This document shows positions 38,708 through 39,779 of a stretch of 39,779 nucleotides of DNA, piece by piece. The stretch comes from Micromonosporaceae bacterium (GTDB lineage: Bacteria > Actinomycetota > Actinomycetes > Mycobacteriales > Micromonosporaceae), in contig JAHRHA010000052.1 in the NCBI GenBank assembly GCA_020027875.1, positions 1 through 39,779 of the forward strand. Reading direction: 5' to 3'. Within the stretch, counting starts at the first letter, position 1; each line of letters starts with the position of its first letter. Both the position numbers and the translations under genes were made by a program. The notes beneath the pieces were generated by a model. The model did no database searches and had not been told where the DNA came from. It saw only the letters and a program-made list of their open reading frames with translations.

Positions 38708-39382
38708 GTGTCCGAACTCACCCCGGCCCGCGCGAGTGAAGCGTCCCAGGCCGCCGTCGTCGATCTACTCGGCATGCTCGCCTACGGTGAGCTGCTCGCC
38801 TTCGATCGCATGGCGGCAGATGCTCAGCTCGCGCCCGACCTGGCCCGGCGGGCCGTGCTCAGTGAGATGGCGGGTTCGGAGATCGCCAACTACCAGCGCA
38901 TCGCCGCGCGTCTGGCGGAACTGGGTGCCGATCCGGCCCTCGCGATGGAACCATTCCGGCCCGCCCTGGCCGCCTATCACGACCAGACCGAACCGAATGA
39001 CTGGCTCGAGGCGCTGACCAAGGCGTACGTCGGTGACAGCATCGCCGACGACTTCGTCCGCGAAGTGGCCGAGTTTCTCGGCCCGACCGACCGTCAACTT
39101 GTGCTCGATGTCCTGCACGACTCCCGCTACGCGGAGTTCGCGGCGGCGGAGATACGCCGTGCGCTCCTCGATGACCCGAGCGTGGCGAACCGGCTGTCGA
39201 TGTGGGCGCGCCGGCTCGTCGGCGAGGCCCTTACACAGGCGCAACGGGTCGCCGCGGAGCGGGAGACCTTCACCCATCTTCTGGTAGACGGTGGCGATGA
39301 TCTTGCCGGTGTGGCGGGGATGCTCAGGCGCCTCACCACGGCACACACCGCTCGTATGTCCGCGGTGGGTCTCAACAACTAG
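38708..39382 (+). CDS. Ferritin-like fold protein (Rv3210c-like)
   Basis: A 224-residue all-helical protein of the ferritin-like superfamily: AAVVDLLGMLAYGELLAFDRMAADA, LSEMAGSEIANYQRIAARLAELG, the F-x-x-A-x-x-x-Y-H segment (FRPALAAYHDQTEPNDWLEALTKAYVGDSIADDF) and AEFAAAEIRRAL. Several Glu and His residues (for example in YGEL, EMAGSE and AYH) could bind a two-metal centre as in the tRNA hydroxylase MiaE, but the role in actinobacteria is unknown. The start is GTG 38708. The 250 bp to rhlE are gene-free and likely hold divergent promoters; I see no other structure there. Confidence 0.88.
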   Translation: MSELTPARASEASQAAVVDLLGMLAYGELLAFDRMAADAQLAPDLARRAVLSEMAGSEIANYQRIAARLAELGADPALAMEPFRPALAAYHDQTEPNDWLEALTKAYVGDSIADDFVREVAEFLGPTDRQLVLDVLHDSRYAEFAAAEIRRALLDDPSVANRLSMWARRLVGEALTQAQRVAAERETFTHLLVDGGDDLAGVAGMLRRLTTAHTARMSAVGLNN

Positions 39383-39470
39383 TTCGCAGATCGGAGGCCT
39401 TGCCCGGTTAATTCTGGGTTGTGCGTACTTCTACGCGGTAACCGCATCAACGCGGTGCTGCCATGGCGGC

Positions 39471-39635
39471 ATGAACCGTTCATTACATCTGCTTCGCTTT
39501 CCTGTGTCTGCGCTAGATGCGCAAGCGGGACAAGGCTCCCGCCGACCCGTGTGGTGGCTGTCCGTGGTGTCGGTCGCCATCCTTGCCTTCATCGTCGTGC
39601 CCATGATCGTGTCCTACTGCGCGGCCGCGCCGTGA
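39471..39635 (+). CDS. 54-residue single-pass membrane protein
   Basis: ATG 39471 starts MNRSLHLLRFPVSALDAQAG; a basic stretch (QGSRRPV) is followed by one long hydrophobic helix (WWLSVVSVAILAFIVVPMIVSY) and a short end (CAAAP) at TGA 39633-39635. There is no clear SD. Size, position and the immediately following gene-end repeat element support it as a real small gene, since the two other copies of that element also follow genes. No family is known to me. Confidence 0.55.
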   Translation: MNRSLHLLRFPVSALDAQAGQGSRRPVWWLSVVSVAILAFIVVPMIVSYCAAAP

Positions 39636-39640
39636 GCCGT

Positions 39641-39699
39641 CCAAGATCCCGTCGATCATGAGCTGACCGTCGTCAAACAGCGTCGATCATGACCTCCAG
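39641..39699 (+). repeat. Palindromic gene-end element, copy 3 (3' arm lost)
   Basis: 58 of 59 bases match 1943-2001. The copy starts 5 bp after the stop of the small membrane protein gene. It ends at CTCCAG, exactly where the hairpin's second arm should begin, so only the left arm CGTCGATCATGACCT remains and the hairpin cannot form. The last 80 bases of the window hold no recognisable gene. Confidence 0.85.
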
Positions 39700-39779
39700 C
39701 TGACGTTCCGCACGTCTGGGGCCTGATTTGGCCCTCATGGTGGGGGTCAGGTCTGGGTGTAGGTGGTCGCGGGCACGCC

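Overview
The window is high-GC actinobacterial chromosome. Almost all starts are ATG or GTG behind GGAGG-type Shine-Dalgarno (SD) sites, codon third positions are mostly G or C, and the gene families are typical of Actinomycetota: DUF3117, DUF4190, a SigE-family ECF sigma factor, an Rv2578c-type radical SAM protein and ethylmalonyl-CoA pathway enzymes. From memory of such genomes a Micromonosporaceae-like organism is the best guess, but the family is inference. The window is densely coding, with no gene-free stretch longer than 300 bases. I see no tRNA, rRNA, CRISPR array, insertion sequence or phage.

Layout. (1) 1-11000: housekeeping genes whose order resembles the Mycobacterium tuberculosis Rv1209-Rv1232c region: 3-methyladenine glycosylase (tag), DUF3117, htrA, tatB, mrp, DUF1003 and a soluble MgtE-N/CBS protein. 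A crotonase/PaaX pair and leucyl aminopeptidase lie inside this block; no sigE/rseA pair is present. (2) 11000-15200: PhzF isomerase, a hypothetical protein, AMMECR1, an EamA exporter and a short-chain reductase. (3) 15250-24540: a mixed region carrying three ethylmalonyl-CoA pathway enzymes on the + strand (malyl-CoA lyase, methylsuccinyl-CoA dehydrogenase, mesaconyl-CoA hydratase). Between them lie three repeat-rich DUF4190 membrane proteins, a CoA-binding protein, an intein-containing radical SAM protein, thioredoxin and a DCC-family protein. (4) 24600-28500: a RraB-domain protein, a SPOUT methyltransferase, a zinc-ribbon protein, a 52-residue membrane protein and a bacterial-PH-domain membrane protein. 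(5) 28500-31400: a lipoprotein, an ECF sigma factor and a membrane-anchored protein that together look like a surface-signalling module. (6) 31400-39779: PHP phosphoesterase, MarC, a Cas4/RecB-like Fe-S nuclease, an MpaB-like oxygenase whose tail overlaps an MFS remnant antisense, a Fur regulator, a DUF2231 protein, an RhlE-type helicase divergent from a ferritin-like protein, and a small membrane protein.

The most interesting observations are these. The ECF sigma gene and the lipoprotein gene share the promoter-like signature CAACC-N17-CGTCT, and the lipoprotein resembles the extracytoplasmic part of the probable anti-sigma protein encoded just after the sigma gene. A 143-residue mini-intein interrupts the radical SAM Cys motif so that the third cluster cysteine is the +1 splicing residue. 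A palindromic element of about 60-75 bp occurs three times, each copy starting 0-5 bp after a stop codon and pointing in the direction of the gene it follows.
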